Assembly: GCF_017308075.1 (NCBI RefSeq)
Contig: NZ_JAFKFX010000027.1
Coordinates: 186,001 to 250,000, forward strand
Reading direction: 5' to 3'
DNA from: Allobosea sp.
GTDB lineage: Bacteria > Pseudomonadota > Alphaproteobacteria > Rhizobiales > Beijerinckiaceae
DNA length: 64,000 nt
The translations under genes were made by a program, and so were the position numbers. A model generated the notes under the pieces. The model saw nothing but the letters and a program-made list of their open reading frames with translations. It was not told the DNA's origin and ran no database searches. Positions within the stretch are counted from its first letter, which is position 1. Each line of letters begins with the position of its first letter. Positions 35,717 through 44,310 of the stretch are shown here, one piece after another.

Positions 35717-36253
35717 ATGAAGCCAGAATTCGATCGGGAGAAATTCAAGGCTGTCGTCCACTACCTCTGCCGGCATGCAGGCGATGATTTCGGCAAGATA
35801 AAGCTCCACAAGGCGCTATACTTCGCGGATATGCTGCACTTTATCGACAAGGGGCAGCCGTTGACCGGCGTCGACTATATCAAGCAAAAATTCGGACCGA
35901 CCGCTCGGCACCTGACCTGGGGGCTCGACGAGCTCGCCAGCGATGGAGCGATCCGCGTGTCGCAGGAAAACTACTTCGGCTTGCCCAAATACGCGTTTCA
36001 CACGCTACGCGAACCATCGACGAACCGTTTGTCGGACGAAGACCGCGCCCTGCTGGATGAAGTCCTGAGGTTCGTCGGCGACTACAGCGCCACGGCAATT
36101 TCTGAGCTGAGCCACAATGAGGCATGGCACGCCTTCGAGATCGGTGCCGTCATCCCCTATGAGACGGCCTATTGGCTCGTGCCGACCGAGATTACCGATG
36201 ATGATATGGCCTGGGCCGCAGCGCAGATGCGAGAGCACGCGCACGCTGGCTGA
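35717..36253 (+). CDS. Panacea (SocA-like, DUF4065) domain protein, candidate antitoxin
   Basis: A 178-residue protein. Residues 5-110 fit the Panacea/DUF4065 pattern: FKAVVHYLCRHAGDDFGKIKLHKALYFAD, then YIKQKFGPTARHLTWGLDEL. The KxxLxKxLYFAD segment is the family hallmark, as in SocA and the PanA antitoxins. These antitoxins neutralise many unrelated toxins encoded beside them. The start has GGAGGG four bases upstream. Its stop is five bases from the next gene, so they form an operon. Base composition differs from its neighbours: the line 35761-35820 is 53 percent GC by count, against 72 percent for 36661-36720 in hslU. This suggests acquisition by transfer. Confidence 0.85.
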   Translation: MKPEFDREKFKAVVHYLCRHAGDDFGKIKLHKALYFADMLHFIDKGQPLTGVDYIKQKFGPTARHLTWGLDELASDGAIRVSQENYFGLPKYAFHTLREPSTNRLSDEDRALLDEVLRFVGDYSATAISELSHNEAWHAFEIGAVIPYETAYWLVPTEITDDDMAWAAAQMREHAHAG

Positions 36254-36258
36254 GCGAT

Positions 36259-36534
36259 ATGCGGCAAGTCATCTGGTCCGACCTAGCCGAGCAGGGGCTG
36301 GCGCGCTGCATACCGGCAGATAGGCTCGATGGCGTTCGCACCGCTATTGAATTACGGCTTGCGCACGACGGTGCAATGCCACTCAGGCGCCATCCTGCCT
36401 TCCCTACGCGCCAAATCTACGTCTTCGCCTTGTTCATCGGCGTCGGTGATCTGCGTGGCGTCGTCGAATTCAACGGCGACGCCACGATCTGGCATATCGG
36501 CATCAGGCCACCAAACTCTCGCGCTACAGAATGA
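36259..36534 (+). CDS. Small protein, candidate toxin with RelE/ParE-like features
   Basis: A 91-residue protein in an operon with the Panacea gene. The pattern is [15 protein letters not shown], a helical [14 protein letters not shown], then a basic [12 protein letters not shown] and strands [16 protein letters not shown]. An N-terminal strand, two helices and a C-terminal sheet ending in a hydrophobic strand is the order of the RelE/ParE toxin fold, but no catalytic residue set is convincing. Function is inferred from fold pattern and neighbour only. Its last 11 bases overlap the end of hslU on the other strand. Confidence 0.6.
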   Translation: MRQVIWSDLAEQGLARCIPADRLDGVRTAIELRLAHDGAMPLRRHPAFPTRQIYVFALFIGVGDLRGVVEFNGDATIWHIGIRPPNSRATE

Positions 36535-37831
36535 ACCGGCTGAGATCGGCATTCCTGGCGAGGTCGCCGATCCTCGCCTCGACATAGGCGGCGTCGATCT
36601 CGACCTTCTCGCCGCCGCGATCGGTGGCGGTGAAGGAGATCTCGTCGAGGATGCGTTCGATCACGGTCTGGAGCCGGCGCGCGCCGATGTTCTCGACCGA
36701 GGCGTTCACCGCGACCGCGATCCGGGCAATCGCGTCGATCGCATCGGGCGAGAAGGAAATCTCGACCTGCTCGGTCGCCAGCATCGCCACCGACTGCTTG
36801 ATCAGGCTGGCCTCGGTCTCGGTCAGGATGCGCTTGAAGTCCTCGACGTCGAGCGGCGAGAGCTCGACGCGGATCGGCAGGCGGCCCTGCAGCTCCGGCA
36901 GCAGGTCGGAGGGCTTCGAGACGTGGAAGGCGCCCGAGGCGATAAACAGGATATGGTCGCTCTTCACCGGCCCGTGCTTGGTCGCGACGGTGGTGCCCTC
37001 GATCAGCGGCAGCAGGTCGCGCTGCACGCCCTCGCGCGAGACATCGGCGCCGGAGCGACCCTCCCGGGCGCAGATCTTGTCGATCTCGTCGAGGAAGACG
37101 ATGCCGTTGTTCTCGACCTCGCGGATCGCCTGCTGAACGATCGCGTCCTGATCGATCAGCTTGTCGCTCTCCTCGGCGAGCAGCGGTCCATAGGCGTCCT
37201 TGACCTGGACACGGCGGGGCTTGCCCTTCTGGCCGAAGGCCTTGCCGAACATGTCCGAAAGGTTGATCGCACCGATCGAGGCGCCGGGCATGCCGGGGAC
37301 CTCGAACATGGGCTGGCCGGAACCGCCCGAGGCGACCTCGATCTCGATCTCCTTGTCGTCGAGCTCGTTGGCGCGCAGTTTGCGGCGGAAGGCGTCGCGC
37401 GTCGTCGTGCTCGCCGTCGCCCCGACGAGCGCATCGAGCACGCGCTCCTCGGCGGCGACATGCGCCTTGGCCTGGACGTCCTTGCGCCTGAGGTCGCGGA
37501 CCAGCCCGATCGCGACCTCGACGAGGTCGCGCACTATCGATTCGACGTCGCGGCCGACATAGCCAACCTCGGTGAACTTGGTCGCCTCGACCTTGAGGAA
37601 GGGCGCGTTGGCCAGCTTGGCGAGGCGTCTTGCGATCTCGGTCTTGCCGCAGCCGGTCGGTCCGATCATCAGGATGTTCTTGGGCGCGACTTCCTCGCGC
37701 AGCGGGCCTTCGAGCTGCTGCCGGCGCCAGCGATTGCGCAGCGCGATGGCGACGGCGCGCTTGGCGTCGTTCTGGCCGACGATGTAGCGATCGAGCTCGG
37801 AGACGATCTCGCGGGGGGAAAACGACGTCAT
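36524..37831 (-). CDS. hslU: ATP-dependent protease ATPase subunit HslU
   Basis: Unfolds substrates for the HslV peptidase. The 435-residue AAA+ protein has [20 protein letters not shown] at the start, Walker A in [12 protein letters not shown], Walker B in [10 protein letters not shown], the I-domain insert, the sensor region [15 protein letters not shown], and the HslV-docking C terminus ending SRFIL. ATG at 37831 shares its A with the stop codon of the GNAT remnant (TGATG), implying translational coupling. AGGA is nine bases upstream. It is downstream of hslV but separated from it by a membrane-protein gene. Confidence 0.97.
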   Translation of the reverse strand: MTSFSPREIVSELDRYIVGQNDAKRAVAIALRNRWRRQQLEGPLREEVAPKNILMIGPTGCGKTEIARRLAKLANAPFLKVEATKFTEVGYVGRDVESIVRDLVEVAIGLVRDLRRKDVQAKAHVAAEERVLDALVGATASTTTRDAFRRKLRANELDDKEIEIEVASGGSGQPMFEVPGMPGASIGAINLSDMFGKAFGQKGKPRRVQVKDAYGPLLAEESDKLIDQDAIVQQAIREVENNGIVFLDEIDKICAREGRSGADVSREGVQRDLLPLIEGTTVATKHGPVKSDHILFIASGAFHVSKPSDLLPELQGRLPIRVELSPLDVEDFKRILTETEASLIKQSVAMLATEQVEISFSPDAIDAIARIAVAVNASVENIGARRLQTVIERILDEISFTATDRGGEKVEIDAAYVEARIGDLARNADLSRFIL

Positions 37832-37950
37832 CAAACAGGTTCCTGGACCATGATCAGCGCGCGACCGTCGCCGGTATCGCGTTCTTGGAGAGCGGTGAAG
37901 CCGGCCTTCTCATAGGCACGGATCGCGGCGAGATTATCCGACCTGCTCAT
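37831..37950 (-). pseudogene. C-terminal remnant of a GNAT acetyltransferase gene
   Basis: An uninterrupted 39-codon frame encodes [18 protein letters not shown] followed by about 20 more residues ending MVQEPV. The DN[12 protein letters not shown] segment is the conserved C-terminal motif of AAC(6')-like GNAT acetyltransferases, but the acetyl-CoA-binding core is absent. Its ATG overlaps the stop of the upstream membrane-protein gene (ATGA) and its stop overlaps the hslU start (TGATG). Rhizobial genomes, from memory, carry a full GNAT gene between hslV and hslU, so this is most likely the surviving end of that gene. It could still be translated as a coupling peptide. Confidence 0.75.
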
Positions 37951-39044
37951 GGCGAGCTCTGCAGGAAGACCGGCGGCAAGCGATCTGCCAGCGCGCCGAG
38001 TGGAAGCCGCGGGACGATCAGCGTTCTCAGGGAGCGCCAGCCGGCGGAAAGCCCGAGCACCACGACCGCCAGGCCGAGAAGGGTCAGCGGTAGGCCGAGC
38101 CCACCCTCGACGCGCTGGGCCAGCAGATAGGCGATGGCGATGCCGGCATAGCTCAGCCCGGAGACGATCAGGGCTCGGCGGTCGATCACCAGCGCGACCA
38201 GCCCGAGCAGGACGAACAGCGCGAGCACGACCAGCGCCTTGCCGGTGCCGATGTCACCGATGCCACCGGTCGCGAGCTGGATCGTCGGGTGAACGATCAG
38301 CGGCGCGGCGAGCAGATGCAGCCAGAAGGCGCCGTCGGAGCGACGCGTCAGCCGACGCGGATCGCTCATATCGGCGCGCATGGCGAAGAGGAAGATGCCG
38401 ACGCCGACCACGAAGGCCAAGGCGGTCAGATGATTCTCGATCAACCGGGGATCGACGAGGGTCAGCAGCCCGGCGAGCACGACGACGCAGCCGGCCGCGG
38501 TGATCGCGGCATCGATCGGCACGCGAAACCGCCAATGGTGCAGGCCCGCCGCGAGCGCACCGGCGAGACCACCGCCGATCAGCAGCCAGCCTTGCCGTGC
38601 CTCGCCGCGGATCGCCGCCTGCTGGACCAGCAGGTCGGCGGCAAGCAAGGCCAGGAAACCGGCGGCGGCCGCGAACATCAGGGCGAGCGCAATCGACGGC
38701 AAAGCGAGCCGCATGCGGCGCGAGAACCATTCCGCCAGCCCCCAGGCGACGACGAGGCCGGTCAGGGCGAAAGCCTCGCCGAGGCCGAGCAGTTGCGTCA
38801 GCCCGAGCAGCGCCGAGGCGAGGAGTCCGACCCCGATGGTGACGAAGACGTCGTTGAAGCCGCCGATCAGCCGGAAGCGCTCGTCATCGGGATCGACCGG
38901 GCGAACCTCCTCTGCCGAGGCATCGCCGGCAGGGGCAGGCGCGGCCTCGCGGCGCAGGCGCGCCAGATGCGCGATGCGCACCACCTGGGCCTGGTCGATG
39001 ATGCCCTCTGCGACCGCGGCCTGCAGATCCTCCTCGCGGATCAT
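37947..39044 (-). CDS. Polytopic integral membrane protein of unknown function
   Basis: A 365-residue protein with a soluble N-terminal 55 residues ([20 protein letters not shown]) and then about ten hydrophobic segments, rich in Leu, Ala and Gly. The N-terminal helix-rich start resembles DUF2157-type membrane proteins, but I cannot confirm a family. It overlaps hslV at its start (four bases, ATGA) and the GNAT remnant at its end, so it is embedded in the hslVU operon. Its insertion probably removed most of the GNAT gene. Confidence 0.75.
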   Translation of the reverse strand: MIREEDLQAAVAEGIIDQAQVVRIAHLARLRREAAPAPAGDASAEEVRPVDPDDERFRLIGGFNDVFVTIGVGLLASALLGLTQLLGLGEAFALTGLVVAWGLAEWFSRRMRLALPSIALALMFAAAAGFLALLAADLLVQQAAIRGEARQGWLLIGGGLAGALAAGLHHWRFRVPIDAAITAAGCVVVLAGLLTLVDPRLIENHLTALAFVVGVGIFLFAMRADMSDPRRLTRRSDGAFWLHLLAAPLIVHPTIQLATGGIGDIGTGKALVVLALFVLLGLVALVIDRRALIVSGLSYAGIAIAYLLAQRVEGGLGLPLTLLGLAVVVLGLSAGWRSLRTLIVPRLPLGALADRLPPVFLQSSP

Positions 39045-39610
39045 GCCAATTCCAGGCTCTCGATGACGAGGGAATGGTTGGTGTAGACGCAGATGTCGCC
39101 AGCGATCTTCATCGCCTTGCGGACGATCATCTCGGCATCGGGCTCGACATCGACTAAGGCACGGGCGGCGGCCAGCGCGTAATTGCCGCCGGAGCCGATC
39201 GCCATCACCGAACCGTGCTCGCTCGCCTCGGGTTCCAGCACGTCGCCGGTGCCGGAGATCAGTAGCGAAACCTCCTTGTCGGCGACGAGCAGCATTGCCT
39301 CCAGCCGGCGCAGATAACGGTCGGTGCGCCAGTCCTTGGCGAGCTCGACGCAGGCGCGCAGCAGCTGCGTCGGATATTGCTCGAGCTTGGCCTCGAGCCG
39401 TTCGAACAGGGTGAAGGCGTCGGCGGTAGCGCCGGCGAAACCGGCGATCACCGCGCCCTTGGCGAGGCGACGCACCTTCCTGGCATTGCCCTTCATGATC
39501 GTCGGGCCGAGCGAGACCTGGCCGTCGCCGCCGATCACGACGCGGCCGCCCTTGCGCACCATCAGGATGGTGGTGGCGTGCATGCTGGGAATGCTGGAGG
39601 TCTCTGACAT
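39041..39610 (-). CDS. hslV: ATP-dependent protease peptidase subunit HslV
   Basis: Threonine peptidase of the HslUV protease. The catalytic N-terminal threonine follows a 12-residue propeptide: [12 protein letters not shown], with Thr13 as the likely nucleophile after cleavage. [20 protein letters not shown] and the later [16 protein letters not shown] are conserved. The alphaproteobacterial propeptide is longer than the single Met of E. coli. The ribosome site before ATG 39610 is weak. The 308-base space to hisB upstream contains repeat C. Confidence 0.97.
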   Translation of the reverse strand: MSETSSIPSMHATTILMVRKGGRVVIGGDGQVSLGPTIMKGNARKVRRLAKGAVIAGFAGATADAFTLFERLEAKLEQYPTQLLRACVELAKDWRTDRYLRRLEAMLLVADKEVSLLISGTGDVLEPEASEHGSVMAIGSGGNYALAAARALVDVEPDAEMIVRKAMKIAGDICVYTNHSLVIESLELA

Positions 39611-39732
39611 CGCGATTCAGTCTCGGTCGGAACGGGTGCCGCCAACATGTTCAGGCGAAGGCCCCGTATCAAGGGCAAGGGCAGGAATCGAGGTCGGGGC
39701 GGCTATACCGGCCAAGCCGCGCCAACCTCCGC

Positions 39733-39829
39733 GTCATCCTGGTCGTAGCGAAGCGGAGCGCCGGGATCCATCGGCGAACACCGAGCTTTACGATGGATCC
39801 GAGGACGGCCTACGGCCGCCCAGGATGAC
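39733..39829. repeat. Intergenic palindromic repeat C within the 308-base hslV-hisB space
   Basis: Two nested perfect 10-bp inverted repeats are present: outer GTCATCCTGG (39733-39742) with CCAGGATGAC (39820-39829), and inner GGATCCATCG (39764-39773) with CGATGGATCC (39791-39800). It is related to repeat B. The rest of the 39611-39918 divergent region must hold the promoters of hslV and hisB, but I see no clear -35/-10 pair. AGAGG five bases before the hisB ATG is its ribosome site. Confidence 0.85.
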
Positions 39830-39918
39830 ACAGGGGGCCGGCATCGAGCGCAGGGCATTGGCCATGGCGCTCCGCGCCTGCTAAAGCGACGCCAAATCCG
39901 CAAGAGACAGAGGTCAGC

Positions 39919-40506
39919 ATGCGTTCGGGCGAGGTCAAGCGCCGTACCAACGAAACCGACATCGCGGTGAAGCTCGTGCTCGACGGCACCGGCAAGGCCG
40001 AGATTTCAAGCGGCGTCGGCTTCTTCGACCATATGCTCGACCTGTTCGCGCGGCATTCGCTGATCGACACCACGGTCACGGTGAAGGGCGACACCCATAT
40101 CGACGACCACCACTCGGTCGAGGATGCCGGCATCGCGCTCGGCGAGGCCCTGAAACAGGCGCTCGGCGACAAGAAGGGCATCCGTCGCTATGCCGACGTG
40201 CATCTGCCGATGGACGAGACGCTGACCCGCGTCGCGGTCGACGTCTCGGGCCGGCCCTTCCTGGTCTTCCGCACCGAGTTCAAGGCGCAGAAGATCGGCA
40301 GCTTCGACACCGAGCTGGTGCGCGAGTTCTTCCAGGCCTTCGCCATGAATGCCGGCATCACCCTGCATGTCGAGACGCTCTATGGCGACAACGCCCACCA
40401 TATCGCCGAGAGCTGCTTCAAGGGGCTAGCGCGGGCGCTGCGCCAGGCGCTGGAAGTCGACCCGCGCGAGGGCGGCCGCGTGCCCTCGACCAAGGGTGCG
40501 CTGTAA
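39919..40506 (+). CDS. hisB: Imidazoleglycerol-phosphate dehydratase HisB
   Basis: Sixth step of histidine synthesis: dehydrates imidazole glycerol phosphate. The 195-residue monofunctional enzyme shows the metal-binding histidine clusters [24 protein letters not shown] and [13 protein letters not shown]. There is no phosphatase domain, as usual in alphaproteobacteria. It starts the block hisB-DUF2628-hisH-hisA and is divergent from hslV, a linkage typical of the order. Confidence 0.97.
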   Translation: MRSGEVKRRTNETDIAVKLVLDGTGKAEISSGVGFFDHMLDLFARHSLIDTTVTVKGDTHIDDHHSVEDAGIALGEALKQALGDKKGIRRYADVHLPMDETLTRVAVDVSGRPFLVFRTEFKAQKIGSFDTELVREFFQAFAMNAGITLHVETLYGDNAHHIAESCFKGLARALRQALEVDPREGGRVPSTKGAL

Positions 40507-40517
40507 GGGGCGATGCC

Positions 40518-41003
40518 ATGGCGTTCTATCAGGTCCTGATTCCGCCGCCCGGTGCCGGCGGGTTGCGCGAGGAAATCGAGCAGGCACGCGTCCTGCCCGA
40601 GAGCTTCACCTGGTCTGCCTTCCTGTTCGGCGGGTTCTGGCTCTTGCTGAAGCGGCTCTGGCTCGCCTTCCTGCTCTACGGCCTGGCTTGGGGCGGCATC
40701 ATCTATCTCCAGCGCCAGTTCGGCTTCTCCTTCGCCGCGGTCTCGCTGTCGCATCTGGCACTCGGCATCTTCCTCGGCCTCGAAGGCCAGAATCTGATCG
40801 CGCGCAAGCTGACGCGCAAAGGCTGGCGGCTGGTCGACATCGTCGAGGCGCCGGACCTTTCCAGCGCCGAGCGCCGCTATTTCGAGCGTGCCCTGCCGGA
40901 AGGCGCAGCCCCGCGCGCCATGGCCCCGACGAGCGCGCCGGCCCGCTTCGCCAGCGGACCGACGCCGGTGATCGGCCTCTTCCCGGAAGCGAGCGGACGA
41001 TGA
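40518..41003 (+). CDS. DUF2628 domain-containing membrane protein
   Basis: A 161-residue protein with a cluster of hydrophobic segments between about residues 30 and 95 ([21 protein letters not shown] then [16 protein letters not shown]) and a Pro/Ala-rich tail. This is the DUF2628 pattern, found inside alphaproteobacterial his operons. It lies 11 bases after hisB and its stop overlaps the hisH start (ATGA). Its role is unknown; the position suggests co-regulation rather than a known catalytic step. Confidence 0.88.
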   Translation: MAFYQVLIPPPGAGGLREEIEQARVLPESFTWSAFLFGGFWLLLKRLWLAFLLYGLAWGGIIYLQRQFGFSFAAVSLSHLALGIFLGLEGQNLIARKLTRKGWRLVDIVEAPDLSSAERRYFERALPEGAAPRAMAPTSAPARFASGPTPVIGLFPEASGR

Positions 41004-41656
41004 GCCAGACCGTCACGATCGTCGATTACGGCTCGGGCAATCTGCACTCGGCCGCAAAAGCCTTCGAGCGCGCCGCGGCGGAGGCCGGCCTCGCCGCCAG
41101 CATCCGCGTCACCAGCGATCCCGATGCGGTGCGCGCCGCCGACCGCATCGTGCTGCCGGGCGTCGGTGCCTTCGCCGATTGCCGGGCCGGGCTCGATGCC
41201 GTCGCCGGCATGGTCGAGGCGCTCGAGGAAACCGTGCGCGGCAAGGGCAGGCCCTTCCTCGGCATCTGCGTCGGCATGCAGCTGATGGCGAGCCGCGGGC
41301 TGGAATACGTCACCACGCAAGGGCTCGGCTGGATTCCCGGCGATGTCAGCCTGATCCGCCCGCAGGATGAGAGCCTGAAGATCCCGCATATGGGCTGGAA
41401 CACCCTGCACAAGCAGGACGAGCACGCTTTGCTCGACGGGATCGAGACCGGCCCCTCCGGCTGGCACGCCTATTTCGTGCATTCCTACGCGCTCGTCGCC
41501 GAGCGGGCACAGGACGTGCTCGCTTTGACCGATTATGGCGGCCCCGTCACCGCCATGGTCGCGCAGGGCAACATGGCGGGCACGCAGTTCCATCCCGAGA
41601 AGAGCCAGAGGCTCGGCCTCAAGCTGATCGCCAATTTCCTGAGGTGGAAGCCTTGA
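41000..41656 (+). CDS. hisH: Imidazole glycerol phosphate synthase glutaminase subunit HisH
   Basis: Supplies ammonia from glutamine to HisF. The 218-residue class I glutamine amidotransferase has [14 protein letters not shown] at the N terminus, the nucleophile Cys in GICVGMQLM, and the His-Glu pair in [13 protein letters not shown] at 41000 overlaps the DUF2628 stop by four bases; the longer frame from 40496 is a shadow. The stop overlaps the TTG start of hisA. Confidence 0.97.
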   Translation: MSQTVTIVDYGSGNLHSAAKAFERAAAEAGLAASIRVTSDPDAVRAADRIVLPGVGAFADCRAGLDAVAGMVEALEETVRGKGRPFLGICVGMQLMASRGLEYVTTQGLGWIPGDVSLIRPQDESLKIPHMGWNTLHKQDEHALLDGIETGPSGWHAYFVHSYALVAERAQDVLALTDYGGPVTAMVAQGNMAGTQFHPEKSQRLGLKLIANFLRWKP

Positions 41657-42387
41657 TCCTTTTCCCAGCCATCGACCTCAAGGAAGGCCGCTGCGTTCGC
41701 CTGAAACAGGGCGACATGGAGCAGGCGACGATCTTCAACGACGATCCCGCCGCCCAGGCCGCCACCTTCGAGGCCCAGGGCTTCCAATGGCTGCATGTCG
41801 TCGATCTCGACGGCGCCTTCGCCGGCAAGCCGATGAATGCCGGCGCGGTCGAGGCGATTTTGAAGAAGGTCGCCTTCCCGGTGCAGCTCGGCGGCGGCAT
41901 CCGCGACATGAAGACGGTCGAGGGCTGGCTCGAGAAGGGCATCGCCCGCGTCATCATCGGCACGGCGGCGGTGCGCGACCCCGGCTTCGTGCGCGAGGCG
42001 GCCAAGGCCTTCCCGGGCAAGGTCGCGGTCGGCATCGACGCGCGCGACGGCTATGTGGCCGTGGAAGGTTGGGCCGAGACCTCGGCGCTCGCCGCCGACG
42101 ATCTCGGCCGGCGCTTCGAGGATGCCGGCGTTTCCGCGATCATCTACACCGACATCGCCCGCGACGGCATGCTCAAGGGCATCAACTGGGACGGGACGAT
42201 CGGCCTCGCCCAGGCGCTCTCGATCCCGGTGATCGCCTCGGGCGGCCTCGCCTCGATGGCCGATATCGAGCGACTCTGCGCGCCCGACGCGGCGATCCTC
42301 GAAGGCGCCATCACCGGCCGGGCGCTCTATGACGGGCGGATCGACCCCGCCGCCGCGCTGGCGCGGCTCGCCCTTACCTCGGCCTGA
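41653..42387 (+). CDS. hisA: ProFAR isomerase HisA
   Basis: Isomerises the aminoaldose ProFAR to the aminoketose PRFAR. The 244-residue TIM barrel has catalytic Asp in [16 protein letters not shown], and [12 protein letters not shown] and VIASGGLAS for the phosphate. The start is a TTG at 41653 overlapping the hisH stop (TTGA), with GAGG eight bases upstream. It matches the family N terminus (MILFPAIDL) better than the GTG at 41644. hisF does not follow directly: two minus-strand genes intervene. Confidence 0.95.
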   Translation: MILFPAIDLKEGRCVRLKQGDMEQATIFNDDPAAQAATFEAQGFQWLHVVDLDGAFAGKPMNAGAVEAILKKVAFPVQLGGGIRDMKTVEGWLEKGIARVIIGTAAVRDPGFVREAAKAFPGKVAVGIDARDGYVAVEGWAETSALAADDLGRRFEDAGVSAIIYTDIARDGMLKGINWDGTIGLAQALSIPVIASGGLASMADIERLCAPDAAILEGAITGRALYDGRIDPAAALARLALTSA

Positions 42388-42474
42388 CCGCGCCGTACGG
42401 GACAGTCTGCTCCGGCACGACCGATCGCTTCGAAAGCCCCGAGGTGAAGCGGCGGGCGCAAAGCCCGCCGCCGC

Positions 42475-43194
42475 TCAGACGAGGTTCACCTTGCCGGTGG
42501 CGAGATCGTAGACGCCGCCGACGACGACGAGCTTCTTCTCGGCGACGCGCTGCGAGAGGATCGGCCCCGCCTGCTTCAGCTTCTCGACGTTGAGCCTGAC
42601 ATTGGCGATGGTCGCGGCCGCCAGCATGTCCTCCGGCTTCTCCTTCTGCGCGACGAGCACTGCGGGGCGGATCGCCTCGATCAGCGCGGGGAGATGGCCG
42701 GGTAGCTGGGTCTGGTTCTTGACCACGTCGATCGTCGCCGAGATCGCGCCGCAGCTGGTATGGCCGAGCACCAGGATGAGCTGCGAGCCCAGCACCTGCG
42801 CCCCGAATTCGAGGCTGGCCAGCGAATCCTCGTTGACGAAATTGCCGGCGACGCGGGTAACGAAGAGCTGGCCCGGCCCCTGGTCGAAGGCGAGCTCGGG
42901 GGCGATGCGGGAATCGGCGCAGCTGACGATCGAGGCGAAGGGCGATTGCGAGGCGGCGCGCGCCGCACGCCCGGCCGAGAAATCGCGCTCGTTGAGCTGG
43001 CCGGCGACATAGCGGGCATTGCCCTCGACCAGACGCTTCAGCGCCTCGTCGCCGGCGACACCCTGGGCCCGCGCCGGCGCAGGCAAAGCGAGCGCAGCGG
43101 GGAGGCCGGCGCCGAGCGCCAGGAGCCCGCCGGCCCTGAGAAAGCCGCGGCGCGAGCCGGAGATCGACAAGCCGTCAGCGCATTGGTCACACAT
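42475..43194 (-). CDS. Beta-carbonic anhydrase with Tat signal peptide
   Basis: A zinc enzyme interconverting carbon dioxide and bicarbonate. The ligand set is complete: Cys92, Asp94 and Arg96 in SCADSRIAPE, and His145 and Cys148 in LGHTSCGA. The N terminus has a twin-arginine signal (SRRGFLRAGG, then a hydrophobic stretch ending APARAQG), so it is probably exported folded to the periplasm by the Tat system. ATG at 43194 is preferred because a purine run GGGGGGA is about six bases upstream. The 239-residue length is normal. It sits between hisA and hisF in the opposite direction, downstream of the PheC-like gene. Confidence 0.93.
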   Translation of the reverse strand: MCDQCADGLSISGSRRGFLRAGGLLALGAGLPAALALPAPARAQGVAGDEALKRLVEGNARYVAGQLNERDFSAGRAARAASQSPFASIVSCADSRIAPELAFDQGPGQLFVTRVAGNFVNEDSLASLEFGAQVLGSQLILVLGHTSCGAISATIDVVKNQTQLPGHLPALIEAIRPAVLVAQKEKPEDMLAAATIANVRLNVEKLKQAGPILSQRVAEKKLVVVGGVYDLATGKVNLV

Positions 43195-43339
43195 GATCTT
43201 CCCCCCGATGCGACCCAGGCGGAGCGCCGGGCCAAATTCCCACGCTGCCCTTGCGGCAGGCAGCGCAGAGTGCACGAGGGAGCGTTGGGCTCCGGTTAAG
43301 GCGCTCCGGCAAATCCGAGCGGAATTGCCGATACTCGCC

Positions 43340-44149
43340 TCAGCGGAAATGCTTGTCGAAGATGCGCTGGTACTCGCCGGTCGATTTGGCGATGTGCAGC
43401 CACTGGTCGACGAAGGCCTTGAAGACGACGTCGCCGCGCGGCAGCAGATAACCGATCTCCGAGAAAGTCAGCGGTTTGTCGGTGTTGACCGCGCAGAGGC
43501 CGGGCTTGAGCCTCTCCTGGATCGTCGCCTCGCGGGCCTCGGTGATCATCACGTCGGCGCGGCCGGCGAGGATCTCGTCGAAGATCGAGACATTGTCGGT
43601 GTGCAGCTGCAGCTTGGCCTGCTTGAAATTGGTGCGGGCGAAGCGCTCATTGGTGCCGCCGGGATTGAAGATCACGGTGGTGCCGGGCTTGTCGATGTCA
43701 GCCACCGTCTGGAGCCTCCCCTTGTCGGCGCAGCGCACCAGCGGGACCTTGCCGGTGGCGAGCGTCGGCGCCGAATAGAAGGCGCGCTTCTGGCGCTCCA
43801 GCGTGACGCCGATGCCGCCCATGGCGATGTCGCATTTGCCGGCGAGGAAATCCGGCATCAGATCGGCCCATTTGGTGCGCACGAAGCGCGGCTCGACGCC
43901 GAGCGCCTTGGCCAGCGACTGCGCCATCTCGATGTCGACGCCCTCATAGCCCTCGCCCACCGCGACGGTGAACGGCTTGTAGTCGCCGGCCGTGCAGATG
44001 CGCAGCACGCCGGCGCCAAGAACGGCATCGAGCTGGCTGGCGGGAGCCTGCGCCCGCGCCGGGCCGGCGAAGGCTGCGCCGATGGCGGTGCAGAGCGCCG
44101 CGCTCCGGAGCGCGCGGACAATGATTGCAGAGATCCTCACGAAGACCAT
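43340..44149 (-). CDS. Periplasmic cyclohexadienyl dehydratase (PheC)-like protein or amino-acid binding protein
   Basis: A 269-residue periplasmic-binding-protein-fold protein with a signal peptide ending near GPARAQA. The mature part reads GVLRICTAGDYKPFTVAV, FLAGKCDIAMGGIGVTLERQ, NPGGTNERFARTNFKQA and ADVMITEAREATIQERL. These segments closely follow Pseudomonas PheC, as I recall it, and less closely typical ABC solute-binding proteins. PheC makes phenylpyruvate or phenylalanine from prephenate or arogenate in the periplasm. No ABC permease or ATPase gene is adjacent, which fits a stand-alone enzyme. ATG 44149 has AGGAGG only one base upstream; a GTG at 44140 is better spaced and may be the real start. 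Confidence 0.75.
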   Translation of the reverse strand: MVFVRISAIIVRALRSAALCTAIGAAFAGPARAQAPASQLDAVLGAGVLRICTAGDYKPFTVAVGEGYEGVDIEMAQSLAKALGVEPRFVRTKWADLMPDFLAGKCDIAMGGIGVTLERQKRAFYSAPTLATGKVPLVRCADKGRLQTVADIDKPGTTVIFNPGGTNERFARTNFKQAKLQLHTDNVSIFDEILAGRADVMITEAREATIQERLKPGLCAVNTDKPLTFSEIGYLLPRGDVVFKAFVDQWLHIAKSTGEYQRIFDKHFR

Positions 44150-44310
44150 TCCTCCTGTTCCGGGCTCGACCGGCCCGCGTGTCCCAACAGAGCAGGCGAG
44201 CGAAATAGGTTCAATCCGCGCCCGCACGGCGCTAGAGGGCATTCCAACCCGCCGGCCCATGCTCTAGGGTCCCGCTCCGTCACCTTCCGTCTTTTCGCCA
44301 GCAGGCAGAC

